Part shown: positions 50,198 through 59,396 of the stretch, in pieces | How positions within the stretch are numbered: position 1 is the stretch's first letter | Layout: each line of letters starts with the position of its first letter | Assembly: GCA_964342355.1 (NCBI GenBank) | Contig: CAYFFG010000001.1 | Location: forward strand, 372,001 to 436,000 | Origin: Hirschia sp964342355 | Lineage (GTDB): Bacteria; Pseudomonadota; Alphaproteobacteria; Caulobacterales; Hyphomonadaceae | Reading direction: 5' to 3' | Length of the DNA stretch: 64,000 nt | Notes under the pieces: model-generated | What the model was told of the DNA's origin: nothing | The model's database searches: none | What the model saw: only the letters and a program-made list of their open reading frames with translations | Made by a program: the position numbers and the translations under genes

Positions 50198-51327
50198 CGG
50201 TTTGGATCTTCCCCAACCTGACCGCGATGACGCAGTTTGTGGTCAGCAAGCACACACGCCATCATCGCTTCTGCGACCGGCGCCGCGCGAATGCCCACAC
50301 ATGGGTCGTGACGACCTTTCGTTCGTACCTCAACGTCTTTGCCTTCTGCGGAAACAGAGCGGCGTGGTGTTAGTATGGAAGAGGTTGGTTTAACAGCAAA
50401 TCGAGCAACAACTGGCTGGCCTGTTGAAATACCGCCCAGCACGCCGCCATTGTTATTTGCGCCTTCATTTGATTTGGAAATGAATTCAGGACCTGTTTCG
50501 CCCATGCGCATTTCGTCTGCGTTTGTTTCGCCTGTCAGCGCGGCTGCGCCAAACCCCGCACCTATCTCGACGCCTTTTACAGCGTTGATGCTCATGAGCG
50601 CCATTGCAAGGTCAGAATCCAGTTTGCCATAAACGGGGGCGCCCCAGCCAGCCGGCACGCCATGCGCCTCAACTTGGAGAACGGCGCCAACCGAGGACCC
50701 AGCCTTTCGAATGCCATCGAGGTAATCTTCCCACTTTGCAGCCATATCTTTATCAGGACACCAAAATGGATTGTTTTCGATTTCGTCCCAATCCCAGTTA
50801 CCCGGATTGATGGCGTGTTCGCCTATTTGAACCAGCGCAGCGCGGATGGATATGGAATCGCCAAGCACTTTTCGCGCGATACCTCCAGCAGCAACTCTAG
50901 CCGCTGTTTCGCGCGCAGATGATCGACCGCCACCGCGATAATCCCGGACGCCATATTTGGCGTCATATGCGTAGTCTGCATGGCCTGGGCGATACTGATA
51001 AGCGATTTCGCCGTAGTCTTTGGAGCGCTGATCCGTATTTTCGATCATCAGCGAAATAGGCGTTCCGGTTGTGACTTGCCCGCCAAACTTTTCTCGCGTG
51101 TGTTCGTCTTCAAAAACACCCGACAGAATTTTTACAGCGTCTGGCTCTCGACGTTGAGTCACAAAACGAGACGTTCCAGGTTTGCGCCGGTCCAGCCAGT
51201 GCTGAATTTCGTCGGTTGTAATTGGCACACCGGGGGGGCAACCGTCGATTACGCAACCCAGCGCGGGTCCGTGACTTTCGCCCCAGGTGGTGACTCGGAA
51301 AAGATGACCAAAGGAATTGTGCGACAT
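50194..51327 (-). CDS. aroC: Chorismate synthase
   Basis: Last shikimate-pathway step: converts EPSP to chorismate using reduced FMN. 377 aa from ATG 51327 (MSHNSFGHLFRVTTWGESHG), preceded by AGGAC. Signatures: TTWGESHGPALGCVIDGCP, YQYRPGHADYAYDAKYG with DYRGGGRSSARETAARVAAGG, and near the end KGRHDPCVGIRAAPVAEAM. Full length. Divergent from the SDR gene. Confidence 0.97.
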   Translation of the reverse strand: MSHNSFGHLFRVTTWGESHGPALGCVIDGCPPGVPITTDEIQHWLDRRKPGTSRFVTQRREPDAVKILSGVFEDEHTREKFGGQVTTGTPISLMIENTDQRSKDYGEIAYQYRPGHADYAYDAKYGVRDYRGGGRSSARETAARVAAGGIARKVLGDSISIRAALVQIGEHAINPGNWDWDEIENNPFWCPDKDMAAKWEDYLDGIRKAGSSVGAVLQVEAHGVPAGWGAPVYGKLDSDLAMALMSINAVKGVEIGAGFGAAALTGETNADEMRMGETGPEFISKSNEGANNNGGVLGGISTGQPVVARFAVKPTSSILTPRRSVSAEGKDVEVRTKGRHDPCVGIRAAPVAEAMMACVLADHKLRHRGQVGEDPNR

Positions 51328-51475
51328 GAGGTCCTTGAAGCGCAATTTTCCAACTTTGTGTAGCCCTTTCAGAAAACTAGTGAGATTGAAATTGCATCAA
51401 TTCGTTGGAAAGCCTAACGTCCGGCGCAATCAACAGGTATCTATGCAAAAAATCGTAAAACAGGGAGAATGGGCA

Positions 51476-52231
51476 ATGACATATGACTTTACAGGGAAAA
51501 CCGCCGTTGTCACAGGCGCAAGTCGCGGTATCGGCGCTGCAATCGCGCGAACACTCGCGGAAGATGGTGCGCGAGTGGTGCTTGTCGCACGCTCAAAGGA
51601 CAAACTGGACGCACTTGCTGCAGAACTGCCTAACAATCCGGTGGTTGTTGCGGGTGACTTGGTAGACGAAAATGCCTGGAAGGACATTTCAGACCGCGTT
51701 TTGGCGGCGGTCGATGGGGTCGATATTCTGGTCAATAACGCAGGGGTGTCAGACGCTCAGCGGTTACGCGACATCACCCCTGAAAACATTGATAAGACAC
51801 TGAATGTGAATGTCCGAAATCTTATTCTGTTGACTGGCGCATTTACGGCTAGCCTTTCTGAGCGCAAGGGGAGCATCGTCAACATTTCGTCAGTGTCGTC
51901 GTTTTCGGGCGCTGTCGGACAGATTGCATATGCAACCTCCAAAGGGGCTGTGAATTCGTTTACGCGTAATGCGTCGATTGACCTTGGTTCCAAAGGTGTG
52001 CGTATCAACGCCGTGGCGCCAGGTTTGATCGACGATGGCATGTGGCAAAGCGCTTTTGATCGCGGACTGGACCGTGATGCGACCTTTGAACGTATGAAAA
52101 GCCTTCTGCCACTGGAAAAAAGGTGGGGGTCAGCTCAAAACATTGCAGACGCAGTCGCGTTTTTGGCATCTGACAAAGCCAATTACATCACAGGTCAAAC
52201 CCTCCGCGTCGATGGTGGTATGACGGTCTGA
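51476..52231 (+). CDS. Short-chain dehydrogenase/reductase
   Basis: 251 aa from ATG 51476 (MTYDFTGKTAVVTG), preceded by GGGAGAAT. Classical SDR: cofactor motif TGASRGIGAAIA, NNAG in VNNAGVSDAQ, catalytic Ser in NISSVSSFSG and Tyr/Lys in YATSKGAV, and the ending FLASDKANYITGQTLRVDGG. NAD(P)H specificity and substrate are not determined. Divergent from aroC (148 bp) and convergent with the marR gene. Confidence 0.9.
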   Translation: MTYDFTGKTAVVTGASRGIGAAIARTLAEDGARVVLVARSKDKLDALAAELPNNPVVVAGDLVDENAWKDISDRVLAAVDGVDILVNNAGVSDAQRLRDITPENIDKTLNVNVRNLILLTGAFTASLSERKGSIVNISSVSSFSGAVGQIAYATSKGAVNSFTRNASIDLGSKGVRINAVAPGLIDDGMWQSAFDRGLDRDATFERMKSLLPLEKRWGSAQNIADAVAFLASDKANYITGQTLRVDGGMTV

Positions 52232-52297
52232 GGTAAGCTAAGTTTCAGAGTTTTTCGGTAAGCTGTCTACGCTGTGGTCGATATTAATTCTCATCTT

Positions 52298-52756
52298 TCA
52301 CGGAGTGGATGGCTCATCGTTTCGCAGTCTGATCAAGATATCAGACAAAGTTTGACAATCTTCTTTACTGATCGTCGGATTGAAAATATCGGAGAGAACG
52401 GAGCTGTATACTGCCCACATTTCTGATCTAATTCTTCTACCTTCATTCGTGATGAAGACGAGATGTCCTCGGCCATCTTCGAGATCGGGCTTTTTTACGG
52501 TGTAATCGAGGGCGCAAAGCTTATCGACGAGCCTAGATGTTGCATATTGAGCCAGCAACAATCTAGCTTTCAGCTGATAGGGCCTTAGTCCATTTGGATG
52601 CGCTTTCTCCAATTCCCAAAGCGCATCGTAAAGACTTAAACTTGGAAGTCTTTGCTTTTTTAACTCCGCCTCGATGTGAGTGACCAATCTCTGGCTGGTG
52701 ATCATCAGATTTCGCCACGCATTGGTTTGGTAAGAGTTCGGTTCTTTCATATCCAT
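52298..52756 (-). CDS. MarR family transcriptional regulator
   Basis: 152 aa winged-helix repressor-type protein. The helix-turn-helix region is LRPYQLKARLLLAQYATSRLVDKL and the wing is DLEDGRGHLVFITNEGRR (D-x-R-G-x motif). Two N-terminal helices and C-terminal helices form the dimer interface. Ligand unknown. Divergent from the GST gene, with 91 bp between the starts carrying inverted repeats, so GST is the probable target. Confidence 0.88.
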   Translation of the reverse strand: MDMKEPNSYQTNAWRNLMITSQRLVTHIEAELKKQRLPSLSLYDALWELEKAHPNGLRPYQLKARLLLAQYATSRLVDKLCALDYTVKKPDLEDGRGHLVFITNEGRRIRSEMWAVYSSVLSDIFNPTISKEDCQTLSDILIRLRNDEPSTP

Positions 52757-52770
52757 ATTCTGACACTTTC

Positions 52771-52828
52771 ATGCAGTTGCATCAACATTGACAATTCGCA
52801 AAAAGTAACAATATAGATGCGCATGCAT
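52771..52828. promoter_or_regulatory. Inverted repeats in the marR-gst intergenic region
   Basis: ATGCAgtTGCAT (52771-52782) is a 5-2-5 palindrome; ATGCGCAT (52817-52824) followed by GCATGC-type repeats (to 52828) lies near the gst start. Spacing and divergent placement fit MarR operators; unverified. Confidence 0.5.
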
Positions 52829-52847
52829 GTAAATAGGAGATTTCGAT

Positions 52848-53525
52848 TTGTCCAACCTGACTGCATTTCCTGAACTGGTGCTTATCAGTCATCCCTTGTG
52901 TCCTTATGTTCAACGCGCAGTGATTGCTTTGGCTGAAAAGAATGTTCCATTCAAAAGAAGGGACATTGATCTTCTAAACAAGCCGGATTGGTTTCTTCAG
53001 ATATCCCCGCTGGGAAAGACGCCGGTACTGCGTATAGACGGCCACTCTATTTTTGAATCGGCGGTTATCCTGGAGTATCTTGAGGAAACCCTGCCAAATC
53101 CCTTGCATCCTGGTACGCCTTTAAAAAGAGCGGAGCACAGGTCCTGGATCGAATTTGGGTCGGTGATTCTGAGCGATATTGCGGGACTGTATAACGCCAA
53201 AAACAAAGAGATGTTCACCGAGAAGTTCAATCAAATCCGGCGGCGATTTGAACGCTTGGAACATCAAAAAGTGTCAGGTCGCTTTTTTGACGGCGAACAT
53301 TTCAGTTTAGTGGACGCAGCATTTGGACCGGTGTTTCGGTATTTTGATGTTTTCGAAAAGATTCGCGAGTTTGATGTTTTGAGTGATTTGGAAAAAGTTC
53401 GTAGCTGGCGCGACGAATTGAGTGCTCGCCCGTCTGTTCAAAGTGCTGTATCCGGAGCTTATCCCGAACTATTGCGTCAGTTTTTGTTCAATCGGAATTC
53501 CTATATTTCTGAGGTTTTGCCCTAA
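52848..53525 (+). CDS. Glutathione S-transferase family protein
   Basis: 225 aa from TTG 52848 with TAGGAG 9 nt upstream. N-terminal thioredoxin-like domain with SHPLCPYVQRA (CPY active-site type as in omega/beta-like GSTs), LGKTPVLRIDG with the cis-Pro, and ESAVILEYLEE; helical C-domain follows (WIEFGSVILSDIAGLYNA...FSLVDAAFGPVFRYFDV). Glutathione conjugation or reductase activity; substrate unknown. Likely controlled by the divergent MarR protein. Confidence 0.9.
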   Translation: MSNLTAFPELVLISHPLCPYVQRAVIALAEKNVPFKRRDIDLLNKPDWFLQISPLGKTPVLRIDGHSIFESAVILEYLEETLPNPLHPGTPLKRAEHRSWIEFGSVILSDIAGLYNAKNKEMFTEKFNQIRRRFERLEHQKVSGRFFDGEHFSLVDAAFGPVFRYFDVFEKIREFDVLSDLEKVRSWRDELSARPSVQSAVSGAYPELLRQFLFNRNSYISEVLP

Positions 53526-53534
53526 AGAAAAACA

Positions 53535-53548
53535 ATTGGCTGGCCAAT
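53535..53548. promoter_or_regulatory. Palindrome ATTGGC-TG-GCCAAT
   Basis: Perfect 6-2-6 inverted repeat 10 bp after the gst stop and 116 bp before pdxH. Loop too short for a strong terminator; may be an operator. A 15-codon ORF with an RBS-like GAAGG at 53598-53645 follows. Confidence 0.4.
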
Positions 53549-53663
53549 GTAAGGCGATGAACGCCTATGTAACAATTGAATGTGAGAAGGATTTCTGATG
53601 GATTTCCGACCAAGTTCCGTATTGAACAGGGCGACAACAATATAGTGGCGAGGCTGATAGTTA

Positions 53664-54350
53664 ATGTCCGACCGATCCAAGATTATTCCACCAAGTCCAG
53701 ACTATGCGGAAGTCTACGCTAAGGCGAAGGCTGATGGAAAACCACTGCCTGACGATCATGAATGGTTTTCCGCATCAGAACCGTTCGACATGTTCGCGAC
53801 ATGGTTTGAAGAGGCCAAGGCCAAGGAGGCAAATGATCCTAATGCGGTAGCTGTGGCGACCGTTGATGAGCTCGGCATGCCGGACGTGCGCATGGTGTTG
53901 CTCAAGGATTTCGATGCGCAGGGTTTTGTCTTCTACACCAACACGCAGTCCGCCAAGGGACGGCAGCTGGATTTTGCGGGCAAGGCGGCCATGTGTTTTC
54001 ACTGGAAGAGCCTGCGTCGACAGGTGCGCGTTCGCGGTGCGGTGAGTCGGGTCAGCGATGAAGAGGCGGACGAATATTTCTCTAGTCGCGCCAAGGACAG
54101 CCAGATCGGCGCATGGGCGTCTGATCAGTCATCGCCCATGGAAGGACGGTTCGAGTTTGAAAAACGTATTGCCGGGTACGCCGCCAAATATGCGTTGGGA
54201 AAGGTGCCGCGCCCGCCGCACTGGCACGGCTATCGGATTGCGCCGGATCATATCGAGTTCTGGCGTGATCGACCATTCCGCCTGCATGACAGACTGGTGT
54301 TTGACAGGCGCGAAGAGGGCGGCTGGAAGACGTCTAGGCTCTATCCTTGA
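53664..54350 (+). CDS. pdxH: Pyridoxamine 5'-phosphate oxidase
   Basis: FMN-dependent enzyme that makes pyridoxal phosphate from PNP or PMP. 228 aa. Visible: the N-terminal arm (PSPDYAEVY), VATVDELGMPDVRMVLLKDFD (FMN site), FYTNTQSAKGRQLDFAGKAAMCFHW, RQVRVRGAVSRVS, and the C-terminal HWHGYRIAPDHIEFW with RFRLHDR-type end. PLP product is needed by GcvP in this window. Stop overlaps the end of the 2OG dioxygenase gene by 10 bp. Confidence 0.96.
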   Translation: MSDRSKIIPPSPDYAEVYAKAKADGKPLPDDHEWFSASEPFDMFATWFEEAKAKEANDPNAVAVATVDELGMPDVRMVLLKDFDAQGFVFYTNTQSAKGRQLDFAGKAAMCFHWKSLRRQVRVRGAVSRVSDEEADEYFSSRAKDSQIGAWASDQSSPMEGRFEFEKRIAGYAAKYALGKVPRPPHWHGYRIAPDHIEFWRDRPFRLHDRLVFDRREEGGWKTSRLYP

Positions 54351-55081
54351 GGTGCATCTCGTTTCAATGTGAGAACGAGGACGTCTCGCCAACCTAGTTG
54401 CAATTTGTCTATTCGCTCAATCGGGGTCACGCCGTGATACACGCGATGGTCGTTCAAAAAGACAGCGTCACCTGGATTTGAGAGTGTAAACCGTCCGATC
54501 TCTTGTCCGTCAGGAGCGGCTAGAAGCGTTTCGCCTTGCGATACATTCTGTCTATCAATCAGCATCACAAACACCCAGTCGACGCCATCTCTGTGCATTC
54601 CCTCAGGGGTTGGCAGACCTTGTCCGTTCTCATCTGGTTCAATACGAAACTGGTGCATTTCCAGATACCAGGAAGCTGGCGAAATTTGTTCGCAAAGCGC
54701 CGTCGCATTCTTAAAAAAAGTGACGATCTCAGCTAAGACTGTGCTGTCAGAAATGTTTTTTTCCACCGGGGCGAACCAGCGTTCCACACCGCCATTTAGC
54801 GTGTTGTAATCCCTGCTTTGATAGTGAGGCGCAGCTGGTAGGCGGACTAATTCGTGATCATTAAGTTTAAAGGCGGCGTGGCGTCTACGGCGGTAACGCC
54901 CACCATCAGCCATGTAACGATCTTCGCCTAATTTGCGCCAGCTGTCAGTGAAATCAGCCCAGTCAGCTTTGTCCCACGAAAGTACGTCATCGCTTCGGCC
55001 TTCAGCTGGCAAAGCAATAAAACCACGAAGAGCAATCTCTGTAGCTATTTCAGATTCAAAAAGAGTGTTGTCGTCTGGCAT
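54341..55081 (-). CDS. 2-oxoglutarate/Fe(II)-dependent dioxygenase (2OG-Fe dioxygenase family)
   Basis: 246 aa. Fe ligands: His-x-Asp in MHRDGVDWVFVML (HRDG) and the distal His in HRVYHGVTPI, with the 2OG-binding basic residue nearby (GWRDVLVLTLKR). The overall pattern matches PF10014-type enzymes, some of which hydroxylate free amino acids such as isoleucine. Substrate unproven. Convergent with pdxH with a 10-bp overlap; upstream 66 bp reach the GDPD gene stop. Confidence 0.85.
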   Translation of the reverse strand: MPDDNTLFESEIATEIALRGFIALPAEGRSDDVLSWDKADWADFTDSWRKLGEDRYMADGGRYRRRRHAAFKLNDHELVRLPAAPHYQSRDYNTLNGGVERWFAPVEKNISDSTVLAEIVTFFKNATALCEQISPASWYLEMHQFRIEPDENGQGLPTPEGMHRDGVDWVFVMLIDRQNVSQGETLLAAPDGQEIGRFTLSNPGDAVFLNDHRVYHGVTPIERIDKLQLGWRDVLVLTLKRDAPQG

Positions 55082-55147
55082 TTGGATTAGATTGGGAGCG
55101 CGGTTTCAAATTGCCAGCTTATCAAGATTACTCACATGATAAAATTT

Positions 55148-56289
55148 CTAGAATCCGCAGACGGCAATCGCGTTTTCATCGTCCAAAACACGTGATACGC
55201 GATCAGAAAAATCCGTAGCAATCAATTGCACCCCAGAATTCGCCAAGTCTGCGTATTCTGAAACATCACGATCTTGATTGAACACATCATCTAATCGTTC
55301 TCCGCGACGACCGAGCGTTCCAAAGGCGACTTCAACGCCGCGAGCGTTGATTGCTTGCCAAAGTTCTGGGTTAATTGTTTCAGTACCAGTCCATGCGATC
55401 AAATTTTCGCGTTTCACACCCCGTGCAAGCAGCTCGTCTATGTCAGAGGGCTCATCAACACTCGCAGTCAACATGAGATCTGGCGCTAATTGAGCGACTT
55501 CCTCAGCTTGAGCATAGGAATAAGTGATTAGGATGACATTGTTTTCAGCGTTTGCTTTTCGAACATCGGCAATGATGGATGCGAACTGCGTTGACCGCTT
55601 CTTGTCCAGTTCCAGAACCGCATTGTTGGATTTAGCCCATTCTAATGCTTCGATCAGAGATGGGATGGTAAATTCTGTTGGCGTGTCAAATGACGTAAGA
55701 AAGATTGTGTCTAATTCATTCCAGCGCACTTGATCAGCCGGACCTGTGCGCGCGGTGGTGCGGTCAAGATCATCGTCATGCAGTAAAAACAAAACGCCAT
55801 CTTTTGATTCAGCAACGTCGACTTCAAAAATGCGCGCNNNNNNNNNNNNNNNNNNNNNNNNNNNNNNNNNNNNNNNNNNNNNNNNNNNNNNNNNNNNNNN
55901 NNNNNNNNNNNNNNNNNNNNNNNNNNNNNNNNNNNNNGTAAAAACAAAACGCCATCTTTTGATTCAGCAACGTCGACTTCAAAAATGCGCGCTCCATTCT
56001 CAAAGGATTTTTGCATCGTTTCGATGGCGTTTTCCGGATAACCGCGGCGTGGTCCACCCCTGTGAGCTGCCGGTAGCGCGCCAAATTCGCGAAGGCAGTC
56101 GAACTTTTCAAACAATGGTGCTGACGCAGAGATTTTCGCTGGAACATCAACATTTTTGGGGGATGTGTCCACGACAGAAATGACCGGCGTAGAAAGCTCT
56201 GTTTGCGCCGTACTAGTAGGATCGTCAGATGTGCGCGAGCAGCACACCGCTGCAAATAACCCGATAATTGGTAAGATTGTGCGTTTCAT
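55148..56289 (-). CDS. Glycerophosphodiester phosphodiesterase-like lipoprotein (interrupted by gap artefact)
   Basis: GDPD-domain protein with a lipoprotein signal (IIGLFAAVCCS, Cys16 or 17). The gap at 55838-55937 plus one of two identical 55-bp flanks splits the frame; removing 155 bases joins VAESKDGVLFLLHDDDLDRTTAR without a frameshift and gives 328 aa. GDPD signatures: AAHRGGPRRGYPENAIETMQ, FEVDVAESKDGVLFL and HDDDLDRT, ending LIATDFSDRVSRVL. Releases glycerol-3-phosphate from phosphodiesters in the periplasm if active. The E-x-D and H-D metal/catalytic pairs are present. Confidence 0.85.
55783..55992. other. Assembly gap (100 N) between two identical 55-bp copies
   Basis: Bases 55783-55837 and 55938-55992 are identical (55 bp); Ns fill 55838-55937. 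Deleting 155 bases restores the GDPD frame. This looks like unmerged contig ends overlapping by one 55-mer, not a biological repeat. Confidence 0.9.
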
Positions 56290-56369
56290 CGTTTATCCCC
56301 CGATTGCAGCCCCAATATACGGCGTCTAGTATGTTGTTCGATAACTTATAACAATCAGGGAGGATACCC

Positions 56370-58100
56370 ATGGTTTTGGGATTGTTTGGGAAAGCAAAAT
56401 CCGAAAACGCCAGCGCTGGACAAGCGAAGGCATCTACAGGCGCAGCGCCAGCACCAGGAGGCGTTATTCCTGGATTGATGCAGGACTGGCAGTTAACCGT
56501 CGACAAGATTATTGAACATGCCAAGACAAACCATGGTCACCGCGAAGTTGTGACACGTTCTGTGGCTGGCCCGATCGTTCGCACGACATATGCCGACATT
56601 TACAACAATGCGAAACGCGTTTCCGAAGGGCTGTTGGACCGCGGAATTCAGCCCGGCGACAAGATTGCAACACTCGCCTGGAACACAAACGAACACATGG
56701 AAGCATGGTATGGCGCAATGTGTATCGGAGTGGTGTTGCACACAGCCAACCCGCGCTTGTTTCCTGAGCAGATTGCTTGGCTGTTAAACCACGCAGAAGA
56801 CAAAGCGTTGTTCTTTGATGTGACCTTCCTGCCCATCGTTGAGATGATAGCTCCAAAGCTTGAAACCGTGCGCACTTTCGTGGTCTTCGGAGACGATTCA
56901 AATGTGCCTGCTGACACCAAGATTCCAGGTCTTGTGTCTTATGCATCTTTCCTTGAGGGGATGACGGGAGCAGGTGTGAAATGGGGAGGGTTTGACGAAA
57001 ACACCGCCTGTGGCCTGTGTTACACATCTGGGACCACAGGTAACCCAAAGGGTGTGATGTATTCGCACCGCTCCAACACTTTGATGGCGATGATCGCGCT
57101 GCAGGGTGATGGATTGGGGTTAGGTGTGCGCGAGACCATGCTCCCGATTGTGCCGATGTTTCACGCCAATGCTTGGGCGCTGACCTTTTCTGCGCCAGCA
57201 TCAGGAACCAAACTGGTTATGCCGGGTGCAAAAATGGATGGGCAATCCATTTATGAACTACTCGACTCTGAAAAAGTTACCATGTCTGCTGCTGTGCCGA
57301 CTGTTTGGCTGATGCTCAAGCAATACCTGGAAGAGACCGGCGCAACGCTTCCACACCTGAAAAGCGTGATTATTGGCGGCGCAGCAGTTCCAGAAGCCAT
57401 TCTAAGAACGTTTGAAGACAAATACGATGTTGAGGTCGTTCACGCTTGGGGCATGACTGAGACCAGCCCGATGGGCACGATCTGTGCGATGACGCCTGAA
57501 ACGGCGGCGATGGAGCGTGAAGAACAGATCAAAACCAAACTCAAACAGGGTCGTACCCCTTTTGGCGTTCAAGCAAAGGTCATTACACCAGATGGTGAGG
57601 ATTTGCCGCGCGACGGTAAGACCTCAGGACACCTGGTCGTGTCAGGTCCGTGTATCGCCAAGGCCTATTACAAGGGCGATGGCGGCGAGATCCTGGATGA
57701 CCAGGGTTTCTTCGACACAGGTGATGTCGCCAACATCGATGAACTTGGTTTCATGCAGATCACTGACCGCTCTAAAGACGTGATCAAGTCTGGCGGTGAG
57801 TGGATCTCCTCGATGGACCTTGAGAACTTTGCAGTTGGCCACCCAGCGGTGGCCAATGCAGGTGCGATTGGTATTTTCCACCCCAAATGGGATGAACGTC
57901 CATTGCTAGTGGTTCAGCTGGTTGAAGGCAAAACGGCGACCAAGGAAGAGATCCTTGCGCAGCTTGATGGCAAGATCGCAAAATGGTGGATGCCTGACGA
58001 CGTGGCGTTCGTCGATGAAATTCCGCTAGGTGCGACTGGTAAGATCAACAAGCTCAAACTGCGTGAGATGTTTAAAGACTACAAATTGCCAACTGCGTAA
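56370..58100 (+). CDS. Fatty-acid-CoA ligase (AlkK-like, AMP-binding)
   Basis: 576 aa ANL-family enzyme with a polar Ala/Gly-rich N-terminus (about 30 residues) before the usual start. Motifs: CYTSGTTGNPKGVMYSHRS (P-loop), HAWGMTETSPMG, ITDRSKDVIKSGGEWISSMDLEN and the C-terminal catalytic Lys LGATGKINKLKLRE. The AlkK/medium-to-long-chain acyl-CoA synthetase outline fits. It follows the divergent GDPD gene (80 bp). Confidence 0.9.
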   Translation: MVLGLFGKAKSENASAGQAKASTGAAPAPGGVIPGLMQDWQLTVDKIIEHAKTNHGHREVVTRSVAGPIVRTTYADIYNNAKRVSEGLLDRGIQPGDKIATLAWNTNEHMEAWYGAMCIGVVLHTANPRLFPEQIAWLLNHAEDKALFFDVTFLPIVEMIAPKLETVRTFVVFGDDSNVPADTKIPGLVSYASFLEGMTGAGVKWGGFDENTACGLCYTSGTTGNPKGVMYSHRSNTLMAMIALQGDGLGLGVRETMLPIVPMFHANAWALTFSAPASGTKLVMPGAKMDGQSIYELLDSEKVTMSAAVPTVWLMLKQYLEETGATLPHLKSVIIGGAAVPEAILRTFEDKYDVEVVHAWGMTETSPMGTICAMTPETAAMEREEQIKTKLKQGRTPFGVQAKVITPDGEDLPRDGKTSGHLVVSGPCIAKAYYKGDGGEILDDQGFFDTGDVANIDELGFMQITDRSKDVIKSGGEWISSMDLENFAVGHPAVANAGAIGIFHPKWDERPLLVVQLVEGKTATKEEILAQLDGKIAKWWMPDDVAFVDEIPLGATGKINKLKLREMFKDYKLPTA

Positions 58101-58200
58101 TAGCTGTCTCCAAGCTGTTATTTGATGGCGTTACTATGCAATATGCGCCCGCCGGATTTATCTTCGGCGCGGCGCTTGTTTTTGTCTGGCGGAGTAGGAC

Positions 58201-59130
58201 ATGACTGAAGTTTCCGAAGAAGAGTTTGAACAGGTGAAAGCGCAAGCGGAAAAGGAACCCCATCCGCCACCGCCGCCGCGCGAACCATTAAGCAAGCTAC
58301 AGGGCATTTCACTTGTGATTGCGCTGGCTGTCGCGATTGGTTCCGTCCTGTGGTTCCTGGTGGCGGCGTTAGGGGTGAAATTTGGTGTTTGGCCATTCAC
58401 TGTCGGTTTGCAAATGTCGTTTCAGGGCGGTCTGATTGTCACGAGTATCGCCTTCATTGTCGCGCTAATTACGTTGTTCATTCAGATTATAAAACGCCCT
58501 CGGCGTGGTGCGATACCCGCAATAGTCTTGGTTATCTTTACGATGTTGGTTGGCGGACGTCTTGGCGGATCCATAAGGGAAGTTCAGGGTTTGCCGCCAA
58601 TTCATGACGTTCAAACCGACTGGGATAATCCTATTCAATTTCCCACAGCGCATTTGGAAGAACGGACCGCAAACAAATGGAATCCCATTCGCGACAACCC
58701 GGTTGTTCCTGAGTTCGCGAAAGCACGTTGGCCAAATTCTGTTGGTCGCACGAATGCCGAGTTACAAGAAGAAGCTTATGCGGAGTTGAATCTGAAGCCT
58801 GTGCTTGTGCCGATCGGCCCGGAGGCAACAATTGAAGCTGTTTTGGAAGTTGTTGAAAAACAGGGCTGGGATGTTGTGAGTGTCGATCAGGCCGGTGGTT
58901 TGATTCATGCGACTGAGACGTCATTCTGGTATGGGTTTGTCGATGACATCGCCATTCGCATTCAGCCTCAAGGCGAAGTGGGCGCGCGTGTTGATGTTCG
59001 TTCAGTCAGTCGGGTAGGCCTCTCTGACTTGGGGGCGAACGCTGGACGAGTGAAAGTGTTCATTGATGACCTTTCCGCGCTTCTTCACGACGTGCATCAG
59101 GAAAAACCGCCAGAGAGTGAAACATCATAA
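58201..59130 (+). CDS. DUF1499 protein with N-terminal membrane segments
   Basis: 309 aa. A Pro-rich cytoplasmic start (HPPPPPRE) leads to three hydrophobic segments (about 35-58, 68-95 and 100-120), then a soluble DUF1499 domain (about 140-295) with YAELNLKPVLVPIGPEAT, VVEKQGWDVVSVDQAGG and the RIQPQGEVGARVDVRSVSRVGLSDLGANAGRV signature (given in parts: VRSVSRVGLSDLGANAGRV). The end is followed by a strong terminator. Function unknown. Confidence 0.84.
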   Translation: MTEVSEEEFEQVKAQAEKEPHPPPPPREPLSKLQGISLVIALAVAIGSVLWFLVAALGVKFGVWPFTVGLQMSFQGGLIVTSIAFIVALITLFIQIIKRPRRGAIPAIVLVIFTMLVGGRLGGSIREVQGLPPIHDVQTDWDNPIQFPTAHLEERTANKWNPIRDNPVVPEFAKARWPNSVGRTNAELQEEAYAELNLKPVLVPIGPEATIEAVLEVVEKQGWDVVSVDQAGGLIHATETSFWYGFVDDIAIRIQPQGEVGARVDVRSVSRVGLSDLGANAGRVKVFIDDLSALLHDVHQEKPPESETS

Positions 59131-59133
59131 ACG

Positions 59134-59171
59134 AAAAGCCCGGCTGTTGGATAAAACAGCCGGGCTTTTTT
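59134..59171. terminator. Terminator after the DUF1499 gene
   Basis: Stem AAAAGCCCGGCTGTT (59134-59148) with AACAGCCGGGCTTTTTT (59154-59171); A-rich left side makes it usable from both strands. Confidence 0.93.
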
Positions 59172-59186
59172 GTTCAGTGTTGAGCG

Positions 59187-59396
59187 ACCAGACCTAAGCG
59201 GGCTCGTATTCTGTCATCAGATTGTGGATCTGTGTGTTGGCNNNNNNNNNNNNNNNNNNNNNNNNNNNNNNNNNNNNNNNNNNNNNNNNNNNNNNNNNNN
59301 NNNNNNNNNNNNNNNNNNNNNNNNNNNNNNNNNNNNNNNNNACCAGACCTAAGCGGGCTCGTATTCTGTCATCAGATTGTGGATCTGTGTGTTGGC
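59187..59396. other. Assembly gap (100 N) between two identical 55-bp copies
   Basis: Bases 59187-59241 and 59342-59396 are identical; Ns fill 59242-59341. The same 55-bp signature as the gap at 55838. The MBL gene ends inside the right-hand copy, so no coding sequence is lost. Confidence 0.9.

Noticed and set aside
55783..55992. 55-bp direct repeats as a mobile-element or attachment-site signature
   Set aside because: Both cases flank exactly 100 N and have identical 55-bp length, which fits assembler overlap.
56509..57201. 230-codon open frame on the minus strand inside the AMP-binding ligase gene
   Set aside because: Antisense shadow of a well-recognised gene; no RBS and no family-like sequence.
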